Below are positions 26,792 to 39,500 of a stretch of 64,000 nucleotides of DNA, one piece after another (the stretch's first letter is position 1; every line of letters starts with the position of its first letter). The notes under the pieces were generated by a model, which worked only from the letters and a program-made list of their open reading frames with translations, was not told where the DNA came from and did no database searches. The stretch comes from Clostridia bacterium (GTDB lineage: Bacteria; Bacillota; Clostridia; Oscillospirales; Acutalibacteraceae), in contig CAAGBN010000061.1 of the NCBI GenBank assembly GCA_900768075.1, forward strand, positions 57,073-121,072. Reading direction: 5' to 3'. The position numbers were made by a program, and so were the translations under genes.

Positions 26792-27292
26792 TCAGTCCTT
26801 TACATAGCAAGCTGCTATTTCACCAACATGCATTTTATGATAGTCCTTCTGAGGATAGTTTTTACTGTCGAGAGTCTTGTCAATAAAGCCCTGCGGATCG
26901 ATATCCTGGGTAAAGAGCTTTTTGCAAACTACTATAATTTCACTTTCCGCAAAGCTCATACTGCCGTCAATCTCAACAGGAGTAAGACCTGTTTCTTTAG
27001 CCTTATCACAGTCTCTGCCGCTGTTTCTTCCGCAGAACATCAGTGCATCTCTACATTCCTCAGAGAAAAAACTGAGTGTGAAGAGTTCTTCTCTTTCTGT
27101 AAATTCCAGAGTGTATCTTTGCGGTCTGATAAAAATAAAGCAGGCATCCTTATTCCAGAGTTCCCCCATTGCACCCCATGATGCTGTCATTGTGTTGTAG
27201 CTGTCTTTAGTACCTGCAGTAATAAGACACCACTTGTCATCGAATAAAGACACTGCGTTTTCCTTTAAGTCTTTGATGTTGATTTTCTTCAT
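26792..27292 (-). CDS. Flavin-reductase-like FMN-binding protein
   Basis: 166 residues, the size of the flavin reductase/DIM6-NTAB split-barrel family. Blocks KWCLITAGTKDSYNTMTASW, FIFIRPQRYTLEFTE and FTLSFFSEECRDAL match that family, which binds FMN and either supplies reduced flavin or acts as a small oxidoreductase. GAGGTGA before the ATG. The GH2 gene lies 99 bases downstream with its own promoter, so co-function is not implied. Confidence 0.85.
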   Translation of the reverse strand: MKKINIKDLKENAVSLFDDKWCLITAGTKDSYNTMTASWGAMGELWNKDACFIFIRPQRYTLEFTEREELFTLSFFSEECRDALMFCGRNSGRDCDKAKETGLTPVEIDGSMSFAESEIIVVCKKLFTQDIDPQGFIDKTLDSKNYPQKDYHKMHVGEIAACYVKD

Positions 27293-27328
27293 AATGTCAC
27301 CTCATAATATATTTATTCGTTAATATAG

Positions 27329-27357
27329 ATTTTAGCATAAATTTAAGGTGTTGTCTA
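27329..27357 (-). promoter_or_regulatory. Promoter for the flavin-reductase-like gene
   Basis: On the - strand TAGACA, 17 bases, TAAAAT. Confidence 0.65.
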
Positions 27358-27374
27358 TATTGTTTTTAGTTGTG

Positions 27375-27426
27375 CTCGCCGCGTGGCGTTACTTTTGCTA
27401 TCGCCCAAAAGTAACCAAAAGACGAT
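27375..27426 (-). repeat. Palindromic 3'-end element, family 1, copy 4
   Basis: On the - strand stem GTTACTTTTG/CAAAAGTAAC, downstream of the giant gene. Diverged from copies 1-3 with matching changes on both arms. Confidence 0.75.
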
Positions 27427-27452
27427 ATTATTTTTTATATAATCCTCTATAT

Positions 27453-27489
27453 AAAAAAAACTAACCCCACCTCGTGATGAGGTGGGGTT
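27453..27489 (-). terminator. Terminator of the giant gene
   Basis: AACCCCACCTC/GAGGTGGGGTT, 11-bp stem, 5-base loop, followed on the - strand by AGTTTTTTTT. About 40 bases after the stop. Confidence 0.9.
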
Positions 27490-27528
27490 TAAGTTTATTC
27501 AGTTTGCAATTACTTCAACTGCCGATTC

Positions 27529-30500
27529 TTATTTAAAGATGCTGAAAATCTTAGCGAAGAATTCTTTAATCTTCTTAATGATTCTCTGGAACCAGTTGAG
27601 TGTTTCCTCTGCATCTTCAACTGCGTCTTCATAATCTTCTTCTGAACCGATTGTGTCATCCCAAACGCCTGTGAGTTTTTCCATAGCGCTTGCAATTGCA
27701 CCGTATGTGCACTGGCTGCTGTTGCCAATTACACCGAAGAGATCCTTGAAGATCTGCTGAATCTGAGCAACGTTACCCATAATAGCTGCATCAAGTGTTA
27801 CTGCCATACCGAGAGCTGCAAGAAGTGCAGATACGATAATATCAGATGAACCGAATGCCTGAGCCTTGTTGAAGAGCTCGTTAACTGCCCATTCAACTGT
27901 AGCTCTTGCGCCACTCTTAAGTTCGAAGAATTCACAAATCCAATCAACAAGAGCTGTTCTGTTAGCCTTTGAGTTGAAGATATCGAATACCCATGAGAGC
28001 AGGTATACGAGAGTATCACCAGCATCTGCTACTGCAACTGTCTGAGTTGTCTTGTAGAGACTCTTATTGGTGTTACCGTTAGCTTCTACATAAGCGTCAT
28101 ACTGAGCTGATGTCATGGGCTTAGCAAATGAGTTAGCCCAAGGACCTTCTGCCTTGTTAACGTTAGCAGGATTTGAACGTGAAGTATTAACTTCCTTAGT
28201 ACCGCTTGAGCTCTTAGCTGCGAACTCGTAAAGATCAAGTTCGGGAAGGCTGAGCTTGAATGTACCAAACTTGTTGAGGTTAAGCTCGAATGAGATTGTG
28301 CCAAGAAGAGCCTCTAAGTCAAGGTACTTAGCAAAATCAATTCCGATATAACCAAGGATTGTTTCAAGGAGCGGATAGATGGGAGCAAGAAGGTTCTTCA
28401 CTGTAAGAAGGAGACCGTCATTTGATAAGAAGTATGCAAGGTTGGGAAGTATTGTAAGGAGAGTCTTAACAGGCTGTTTGCCGTTAAGGATCTTAGCTAC
28501 AAGGTCAGCTACCTTTGTAAGTAAGCAACCGAGTACCTGAGTGTAATCCTTACCAACTGCAACTTTGTATTCTGCAGCTGTCATTACTTCTTCTGCTGTG
28601 AATCCGAGAGCTTCGATGAGCGGGATGATAGCGTAGTCGTAACCTGCACCACCCTGTACGTCGATGATACCGAGTACGTTGAGGTATCTGCCTTCGCCCA
28701 TAAGGAGAAGTTCGAGTACACCGTAAAGCGGTGTGAGTACGCCAGCAAGTGCGTTAACGAATGTATGGATGTCGCCAGCCTTCATGTTCCAATCAACCTT
28801 GGAAGCATCGAAGTCAGCCCATGTTTCTACACCGTTAAGAGCATTTCTGAAGTTAATCATGTATGCATGCTTACCTGTCAGATCAAGCTTTTCATCAATA
28901 GTCTTGCGGAAGCCTGCAGGTGTAAGATCAAGAACGAGTCTGTTAGCATCAGTATTTTCTTCATCTGCGCTGTTCTTTACATGGAATTCAAGGCCCTTGA
29001 CTGTTTCAAGGATGGGAGCTACTGAGCTGCCGCCGAGAAGTCCGAAGATTGTATTGAGCAGGTTGTTAAGAAGATTCTGAGTTAAGAAGTCGTCAACAAG
29101 ATTCTTAAGTGAACCGATACCTGCAGCAGTAAGAATATCTGTTACAAGCTGGTCAATGTTGTTAGCGATGATATCTGCATTCTGCTCTGTGAATGTGAGA
29201 TACTGTCTGTAGTCAATACCGTCACCCTTAGTATCAAGAGGTCTGTTCTGAACAGGCTGATACTTAAGATCTACAGCTGCGAATGTCTGAAGGATACCAA
29301 CAAGGCTTGTGGGATCTGCAACGATCTGGTTGATGATATTTGTTACGATATCGGGAAGTCCGAGACCGCTTACAAGATCTTCAACATCAACTGCTGCGAA
29401 CACTGTGTTGAGTAATGTGATGAATGTATCAGCTGCATTACCCTTAACAGTTGCAAACTTAGCACCGTTGTAAATGTCATACTTAGTATCGAAGTTTGTT
29501 GATTCTGTTGCAACAGTCTTACCGTCTGTGCCCTCTGCTGCCTTAGCTGCAAGATCAAGCCAGTTGAGGTTGAGATCACCTGTGATGAGAGTTGTCTTCT
29601 GGCCGCCGATTGTGAGCTCGATGCCCTTAAGGAGATCCTCAAGGAATGTTGCAAGAGCTTCACCGTCAACCTTAACGTGGATTCCAGCTTCACATGTGGG
29701 ATGTCCCTTACCGAGGTAGAGACCGATGCTGCCACCGTTAATGAGAGCTGCAACATCTACGTCGATAGCTACGGGGATAATTGTATCAACCTTAGCAATA
29801 AGCATATTCACGGGAGCGATGAGATTATCAATGATTGTTGTAATCTGACCACTACCAAGTGCATAGCAGAGATTTGCAAGGATGCTTGTGAGCCATGTGA
29901 TGGGTGAAACGAGGATTTCATCTGTTACTGCATCAACAAGCTGTGTAAGGATCGGGTAGAGTGTGCTACCGTGATTTGTTCTTACTGCATCGTCGTATGC
30001 AGCCTGGCTCATTGCGTCAACACCGAGGAGTTCAAGGAGCGGGATAATTGAGTAGTTATAACCCATACCACCCATTACGTGAATTTCATCGAGTACGCTG
30101 AGTGTCTTACCAACTGTGTTGCCGTCGAAGTTAGCCTTAATCTGACCGCCCTGAAGAAGGAGAGCGAGAATCTGATCAAGAGGAGCTGTAAGGTCAGCAA
30201 CGAAGTTTACAAGGTCATCAAGACTGTCGATACCGAAGTCATAAGCCTTGATTGTGTAAGATGTTGTATCGTCAGCTGTATCCTCTGTGCCCTTATTATC
30301 GACTACCTTGTCGAAGCGAGCGTCGCGAACTTCTGCCCATGTCTTAGCATCACCGATGAAGCCAGCAAGGCTTGAGCCGAAGTTGTTCTTAGCGAATGCT
30401 GCGGGACTCAGGTCAACAGTGAGGTTAGTAAGTTCATTTACATAACCGAGGATAGCGTCGATATTGAGGCCTGCAAGTGCGGGTACGAGAAGGTTCATAA

Positions 30501-33500
30501 GTACCTTACCAAGATCTGCGCCTGCAACAAGATTTGTTACAAGAGCTTCAAGGCTTGTTACCTTTTCACCTGCAACTTCAAGATTTACAAGACCGAGAAT
30601 TGTCGGGATGAGTGCATCAAGGTTTGTAACTGCATTTGCAAGAGTAGCTCTGTCAGCGGCATCCTGATACTTGATGCCGATCTTCTTAAGACCGATTGCT
30701 TCGTATGCCTTATATTCTACAAGGTACTTAACAAGGAGACTGAGAAGAAGATCAATTACGTCGTCATCCTTACCTGCAAGGCTTGTGATGATACCGTAAA
30801 CCATATCATCAGGATTTGTGAGACCGAGAAGTTCACAAAGTGTTGCAAGGAACTGCTCTGAAAGAACTGTCTTGAGGATGTATACAAGTGTATCACCTGT
30901 ATTTACAGTCCATGAGTCAACAGTATCAAGATATGCAAGAGTATCTGATTTCTCAGCTTCGATTGAAACCTTAGCAAGGTCAACGAAGAATGTATCAGGA
31001 AGAAGCTTGAAGTCTTCATTTGTCTTTATGAGACCATTGATAAGATCTACGAGAACCTTACCGTTGTTGCCGGCAATAGTAAGAATATTTGTGATATTCA
31101 GAGGCTTGCCGAGGAGATCAACCTTAACGAATGATTCGATAAGACTATCAAGCTGAGCTCTTGAGATTGTGCTTTCGAGAGCATCAAGAAGTGAAAGTAC
31201 GGGTGAGAGAAGGTTTGTAAGAATTACTTCTACACCGTCGTTAGCAATAAGATAGCTGAGGTTAGCAACGAGTGTAAGGATTGTATCGAAGGGACGTGCG
31301 CCGATTGAATCAACGAATGTGAGGATGTAATCTACAGTGTATCTGAGAGCATCTACAGCATTGTCGTCGGTCTTGAGATTCTTCCACTCGCTTTCGTCTG
31401 TTACAATACCAAGACCCTTAACGAGATACTTAATAGCATTCTCGTAACCCTTGTTACCAAGAAGCTTGATACCAACAGCTGCTTCATCGTCAGCATTTTC
31501 TGTCTTAGCAGAGATAGCGATGTCGCCGCCTGTAAGAAGGAATGCAAGGATAGGTTCTGCAACTTCGAGGATAGCGAAGATGTTGTTAAGGAATTCTTCC
31601 TGAGTATCAACGCCGTCGAAGATGGGTTCATATGTTACTGTACCGTCTGTTGCTGTAACCTTATGAGCTTCCTGAACCTCTGCCCAAGTCTGAGCGTCGC
31701 CGATATAAGCAGCAAGTTCATTGTTGCCGCTTGCAGCTGCAAAGCCTGCGGGTGAAAGGTCAATGCCAAGAAGATCATTAATTGTTGCACAAAGTGATTC
31801 GCTTAAGATACCACCGAGTGTACCAACAACAAGGTTAGAGATTGTATTCATCATTTCCTGAGTGAATACGAACTTATCAAGAAGTGTGTCGATGATGTGT
31901 GTAAGTACTGCTGTATTTGCAGGAACATTAGCTGCAGCATTCTGGATATCCTTAAGAATCTGAGCCGAATTCTCGTTAACAATGAGACCGAGAACTACAG
32001 GTACAGCCTTACCAATAAGTCTGTCGAGTGTTTCGATAGCCTTAGTTGCATCACCGTTGTCGTAGTCAGCATCGCCGAGGAACCTGAATACCATATCGAG
32101 TGCATTAACTTTATATTCACCTGTGAGTACAAGGACTACTGTACCAACAAGGTTGATGAGTGCTGTACGATCGTTGAGTACTGTATTAATGAGTGACTTG
32201 ATTTCGTCGGGAAGTGTATCAAGATCAACAAGACTTGTTACGATATTCTTGATTGCTCTTGTGTTACCTTCTGAGAAGATAAGATCAAGAAGAGCTACAA
32301 GAGTATTAGCGGGATCGCCTTCAATGTTCTTGTAAGGATCGTTGCCTTCACCAATAACCTTTGTTGTAAGACCGTTATTTACACTGTAGCCATATTTCAT
32401 AGCTGAATCAGCGTAGATAATGTTGCCACTAGTATCTCTCTTAGCCATAGCTGCTGCGAGCTCGAGCCAATCAATGTTAAGAGTGAGACCGAGTGAATCT
32501 GCTTCGCCGTCCTTATCAAGGTCAATCTTAATACCTGAGATAAGCTTACCGATGAGAGCTGAAAGCTCATTGGGATCGATGTCGAATACGAAGCCGGGTT
32601 CAAGCTCCTTCTTGTTTTCGATATCAAAGCCAAGCTTGAATTCGCCCTGTCTGATAGCAACCATAATGCTGATGGGATATACTTCGCATACCTTATCGAG
32701 AAGTTCTACAACGGGAGCTACAAGGTTTTCAACGATGCCGTTGATACCGTCTGAGCCGATGAAGTAGAAGAGGTTAGCTACGAGACCGAATACTTCGCTG
32801 ATGGGAGCTGCGAGGATTTCGTTTACTCTTTCAACGATAATATCAAGTACGGGTTTAAGTGCACCCTGATCAGCAATCTTAGCATCATACTCAGCCTGGC
32901 TGATAGGTGTTGCACCGAGAGCTTCAAGAAGCGGGATAAGTGCATAGTTGTAACCATAACCGCCGTTGATTCTGATATCTGCACGACGTACTGTATCGTT
33001 ATCTTCAAGGGCAATAATCTGCTTACCGCTGAAGAGAATCTGGAATACTACGTCGAGAGGCTTGAGAAGATCACAAGCAAATGCTACAACGTCTTCAAGT
33101 GTCTTAATACCGAAGTCGAACTTGTCGTCACCGGTCTTAAGTGCCCACTTAGTTGCCTTGCCTTCAGCATCTTTTTCAACTACTGTGAAGCGAGCTTCAA
33201 GTACTTCAGCCCATGTTTCAGCGTCGCCGATGAAGTCAGCAAGCTTAGAGCCGAACTTAGCTGATTTAGCGAAGGTCTGAGGATCAATCTTGAGATCAAG
33301 ATTTGTGAGATCCTTAACAATGCCGAGGATTTCGTCAATGTTGAGACCTGCGAGTACGGGAACAAGGAGACCCATAAGGAGATCGCCGAGGTTTGCACCT
33401 GCGATGAGACCGTTTACAAGTGCTGTAAGGTCACCGTTCTGACCAAGGAGGCCGAGAACTGTAGTAAGAAGTGAATCAAGAGCTGAGATAGCATTGGGAA

Positions 33501-36500
33501 GAGCAGTTTCTATCTTTTCAGCGTTGCTACCGAATGCAGCATAACTTGCTTCGTTGCCCTCAAGGTCTTCCTGAGGAATCTTATTATAGGTAATATCATA
33601 ATTGTCAAGGAGCATTGTGATGAAGTCTACGATTGCAAGTTCCTTATCTGCAAGACCGGTGAGGATTGTACCTACTGTACCGGTAATGTTGAACTTCTTA
33701 ACAAGAACGTTAAGGAAGGTATCATTAAGTGCAGTGTCAAGGATGAACATAAGTGTTTCAGCTGAATCATAGGTCCATGTGTTAACAACTTCATTAAGCT
33801 CTGCATTAGCGGGTGCTGTTACATCTACCGCACGCTTGGAAAGTTCTTCGAAGAAGTTTGCAGGAATGAGGTAAACTGTTTCGCCACCTTCAGTGAACTG
33901 AACACCACCGAGGAGGTTGTTGATGAAGTTAACAAGGTTTGCACCCTTATTGCCTGAGAGATCAAGGAGATCTGTCAGACCGTATGCTGTTTCTTTAATC
34001 TTAACGAATGCCTTAACTATTGTATCAATCTGATCTATTGAAATAACTGATTCAATTACATCAAGGATAGCAAATACGGGAGCAAGGAGATTCTTAACAA
34101 TGTTACCAAGGTTTTCGTTTGCAAGGAGATATGAAAGACCGGCAACAAGTTCAAGGATTGTCTTGAAGGGAGCCTTTGCAATCTTAGTAACAAGACCGCC
34201 CTCACCGATAAGACCGTCAACGAGAGCTGTAAGTCCTTCGGATGTTGAATCAGCATTAGCAAGAGTTACACCGAGAGCCTTGAAGAGAGGTACGAGTGCT
34301 GTGTTATAAGCATCGCCACCCTGAAGTGTGATTGCAGCTCCGCCTTCAGCGGGAAGAAGTTTAATTTCGCCATCTGCGAAGATGAAGTCAAGAACATCAT
34401 CAAGAGGAGCGATAAGAGAGATAACGTATTCTGTAAAGTTAGCTGAAGTTACGTTCCATGTATAACCGTTATATACGCCATCTGTGCTGTGAGCAGTCCA
34501 TACGTCAGCCCATGTCTTAGCATCGCCGATGAACTCACCGAGAATTGTATTTTCGAATGCTGCGGGAGTAAGGTCAACACCAAGGATTGTCTTGAGAGTA
34601 TCACAAAGATCAGCAGTTAAGAAGCCACCAAGTGCCTTAACGATAATACCGATAAGCTTGTCAAAGTTTTCTTCTGTGAAGAGAAGTGTATTAAGAAGCT
34701 CGTCTACCATACCAGCAAGGCTTTGTACACCCTCAGCATTTGCTGCATCAAGGATAGTCTTGAGAATACCTGTTGATGTTGCAGGAACAAACATCTTGAT
34801 GAGGTCGAGTGCTTCACGAGTGATGATAGCATCAAGTCTTGTGATTGCATCGTTAAGTGATTTCTTATCAGTTTCCGCAGCAAAGCCTGTAGCTTCGCCA
34901 AGGAACTTATAGATTGCAGGATAATCTTTAATTGTGTATTCGCCAGCAAGGATGAGAATTACTGCTGAGATTACACCCTTAATACCGCCCTGGTCATAGA
35001 TAATGTCGTTGATTGTTTCCTTAAGGTCTACACCACCAACATTGAGGTTAGCGTTTTCAAGCAGACCGTTTACAAGATCAGCGATTGCAAGTGTATTTGC
35101 AGGAGTAAGAATTGCATTTACAAGTGCTGTGAGTGTATCAGCGATATCACCCTGGATGTTGTACCAAGTTGCTGCATTGCCTTCAGCGTCAACCTGAGCT
35201 GTGGGAACAGTGATAAGAGCACCATTGTCATCAACAGCTGCCATCTGAGCTGCAATTGCTGTCCAATCGAGGTTAAGAGTAATACCGAGAGCTTCACCGT
35301 TAACCTTGATACCTGCAAGAAGGTCATTTACAAGGCTTACGATATCCATTGAAGCAACGTTGATGTTTACGCCTGCAGGTACATCCTTACCTTCTTCGTC
35401 GCCGAGTTCGTATTCGAAGATCTTATCTGCACCAAGGTCAATCTGTACACCGATGTGGAATACGGGATCAATCTTGAGGAGGAGATAGTTAACGAATGCG
35501 ATGAGGTTCTTAGCGATGTTGTTGATGCCCTCTGTACCTACGAAGTAGAAGAGGTTAGCAAGCATACCGAGAACTGTCTCAACGGGCTTGTCGAAGATTG
35601 TATCTACCTTACCGATGATAGCATTAAGGATGGGATAGAGATAACCCTTACCGTCAACATCAGCATTACCCTTAGCAGCAGCAATATAGTCTGCCTTGCT
35701 GAGAGCTTCAATGCCAAGTGCTTCAAGGAGAGGAATAATTGCGTAGTTGTAGCCTTCGCCACCAACGATTTCGATGTGGTCATATTCGCCTTCTACAACG
35801 TCGCCCTTTGTTTCGTCAGGAATTGCAATAAGCTTTTCGCCAACGAGAAGAAGTTCGAATACCTTATTAAGAGGCATTGTGAGGTCACAGATGAACTTAA
35901 CGAGACCTTCAAAGCCCTTATTCATTTCAAGGTTCCAATCAAATTCGTTGATTGTGTATGTTGTTGTATCGTCTGATGTGTCTTCTGTACCCTTATCATC
36001 TACAACAGCTGTGAAGCGTGCTTCGAGTACTTCTGCCCATGATGTAGCTGAGCCGATGAATTCACTGAGTTTTGAACCGTGGCTAGCCTTCTGAGCAAAT
36101 GCTGATGCATTCAGGTCAAGACCCTTGAGGTTAGTGAGATCTTCAACATAACCTACGATTGTGTCAAGGTCAATACCTGCGAGGATGGGTACAAGTGCAC
36201 CCATAATGAGATCAGCAATATCAAGGTCAGCAAGAAGACCTGTTACAAGAGCCTTAAGTGATTCAACCTTGCTGCCGTCCTTACCCTTAACAAACATCGG
36301 GATGATTGTCTTAACGATAGCATCGATAGCCTTAACAGCGTCTTCGATATTTTTGTCTGTTACATTTTCAAGTGTACCAGCATCACCCTTTGTAATGGGA
36401 TTACGTGTATAAGCTTCGTATGTTACAGTGTAATCTGTAAGAAGTGTTACGATAATATCAACAATGCTATCCTGCTTGCCTGCAAGACCAAGGATAATCT

Positions 36501-39500
36501 TACCAACAAGGTCAGGTGATTCAGTGTTGATGTTAAGCTTAGTTGCGAGAGCCTTAAGGAAGCTGTCTGAACATACTGTTGAAAGTACATACATAAGAGC
36601 ATCTGCGCCGTCAACTGTGAAGCTTGTTACATACTTGTGTTCAGGCTGGTAATCATAACCTACTGCGCCTTCTGCAAGAGTTTCAACGTCTGTTTCTGAG
36701 TATGTGATAGCATACTGAGCGATCATTTCGAAGAAGTTTGCAGGAAGGAGGTTGAGATATGTTGTTTCGCCTGTTGCTTCATCCATAAAGCCGAGGCCGT
36801 TGATGATATTGTTTACACCCTGAACGAGTTTTTCACCATTATCACCTGCGATATCAGCGATGTCGTCAAGATCCATACCAATGATACCATCGAGGAGTGC
36901 ATTGATATCGTCCATATCGATGATTGCACTGAAGAGTGAAAGGAAGCCTGTGATAGGAGCGATGAGACCCTTAACTGCTTCTTCTACACCGTCAGAAGCA
37001 AGGAAGTATGAGAGGCCGGCAATAATATCAACGATTGTGTTGATGGGAGCTGTGCCGATTCTGTCAACAAGACCAAGGATTCCCTTGAGGAGTGCTTCTA
37101 CACAAGCAGTTGCATCTGCATCTGCATCAACTGCGAGATTCATACCGAGTGCCTTGCCGAGAGGAACGAATACGTTATCCCAACCGTTGCCGCCCTTAAG
37201 CTGGAGACCGTCGATAAGAAGTGTTACGTTTTCGCCTCTGAAGAGGAAGTCGAGAACTTTGCTGAAGGGAGCCACTACTTCAAGGATGATGTCGATGAAG
37301 AGTTCTTCCTTAGCTTCTGCTGTAGCTTCTGCGAAGCCCCAAGCATATTCTTTATTAACTGTTACATCTGACCAAGCTGCAGCTTCGCCGAAGTATGCAG
37401 CGAGATTGTCGCCAGCCTTGAATGTTGCAAGGTCAATGCTTACGCCGAGGATTTCAACAAGGAGATCGTTTACAGTCTTGAATGTATTAGCATCCATGCC
37501 TGCGAAGATACCTGCGATAGCACCAACGATTGTGTTCATGAGGTCGTCTGTGAATGCATACTTACCGAGTACCCATTCAACGAGCTCTGTGATGCTGCCT
37601 GTCTTACCGCTTTCAGCAATTTCTGTGATGAGAGCAGGCATATTGTCAAGGTCCTTAAGAATTACGAATACATCGTCAATAGCGTTGTTGAGAACTGCAT
37701 CAAGCTTGTTGAGAGCGAGCTCAACCTTATCCTTAGGCATTTCTGTGCTATCTGTGTATTCGAGCTGTGCTGCGAGAGTATCGTAGAGAACTGCAAGGTC
37801 TTCTACTTCGTAATCTGTAGCAGCAAGAACTTTAATTACAGTGTCAACAAGGAGTGAGGGATCTGCGATAGCAGCATTTGCAACATCGTTGAGTACGCTG
37901 AGCTTACCACCCATAATGCCGTTGATTGTTTCTTCAAGAGACTTGTCTTTAAGAACAAGCTTAAGAACTGCGTTGATGTTCTTTGTTGTGAGAATCATAT
38001 CAAGGATTGTGATGATTGTATCAGCGGGATCACCTTCGATGTTCTTGCCCCATGTGCCTGTAAGGTTATCCCATGTTGCATCTTCGTTAACGACTGAGTC
38101 AATAAACTTAATTGAGCCGTCAGCCTTTGTTACAGCTGAACCAGCAGCGATGTCGCGGAAGCTGAGAGCGATGTCGAGACCGAGGTCTGCAGCGTACTTA
38201 GCGATAACTGTATCAACAAGAGCTTCAAGAGTTGAACCATTGAGATCAAGTGTAAGACCTACATTATAACCTGATGCTGCAACTTCGTCACCAAGCTTGA
38301 ATGCGAAGATCTGCTTAGTTGTGTCGAAGATAGCCTGGAGGTCGATAACAATAGCTACGGGAAGTACGCCTTCAATTGACTTGAGAAGTGCACTTACGGG
38401 AGCGATAAGGTTACCAACGATTGTTGTAAGGCCGTCCTTGCTGATTGTGTATGCAAGGTTGCCGAGGAGACTGAGAACGAAGTCTACGGGAGCGTCAAGA
38501 CCGTCAACAACATACTTGAGAACTGTCTCGAGGATGTAGCCGAGTGTGCCCTGATCGTCAAATGTAGCGATGTATTCAGTCTGATTCTTGATCATGTCAG
38601 CGGGTACGCCGAGAGCTTCCATAAGAGGAATGATAGCGTAGTTGTAGCCGCTGCCGCCCATGATGTTGATTTCCTTGAATGCGCTGATTGAATCTGCGTT
38701 TTCTGCATTGCCGTCATTTGTACCGCCAGCAAGGAGAACTTCAAGCACGAAGTCAACAGGAGCGAGGAATGATGTAAGGATAGCTACGAATCTTTCGATC
38801 TTTTTATCTGTTGTATCGAGAGTATCGATACCCCAAGCGTAGTTATATTCAGTCTTAGTTGTTGCTTCTGCTTCTTCTGTAGCAGGAACATCAACTGTGT
38901 ACATTTCGATTACTTCAGCCCAAGTTGTAGCTGTGCCGAAGAAGCCTGCGATGTCAGCATCCTTCTTGTATGTTTCAACTGAAACGTCAACGTCTTCACC
39001 GAGAGCATCGCCAACGATGTTGATGATGTTCATAATGTCAGCGTTGAGACCGCCGAATACACCTGCAAGGAGACCAACGATTGTGTTAGCCATCTTGTCG
39101 TTGAGAAGGAGACCTGATACGAAGTCAGCGAGTGTCTTGCCTTCTTCAAGTACGCCGAGCATGGGAAGAATTTCAGCGAGAAGTGCGTCAAGGTTAGCAA
39201 GGGCCTGATCAGCTTCTGCCTTAGTTACAAGGCGTTCGCCCTGTTCCTTATTTGCAGTTGCATACTGAATTGCAATCTTCTCGATAGCAACTTCAGGATC
39301 TTCGATTGCGAAGAAGTCAACAACATACTTAGTTGTAAGTGTGTTGAGGAAGTTGATTACGCCTGCAACAGCACCGTCAGCGCTGAGGTATGTGATAATC
39401 TGGTTGATGATAGCCTTTTCATCTTCTGTTGCGAAGAGAGGAAGAACTGTCTCAACTGCGAATGTAAGAAGACCGTTGATGAAGTATGTCTTTGAACCTG

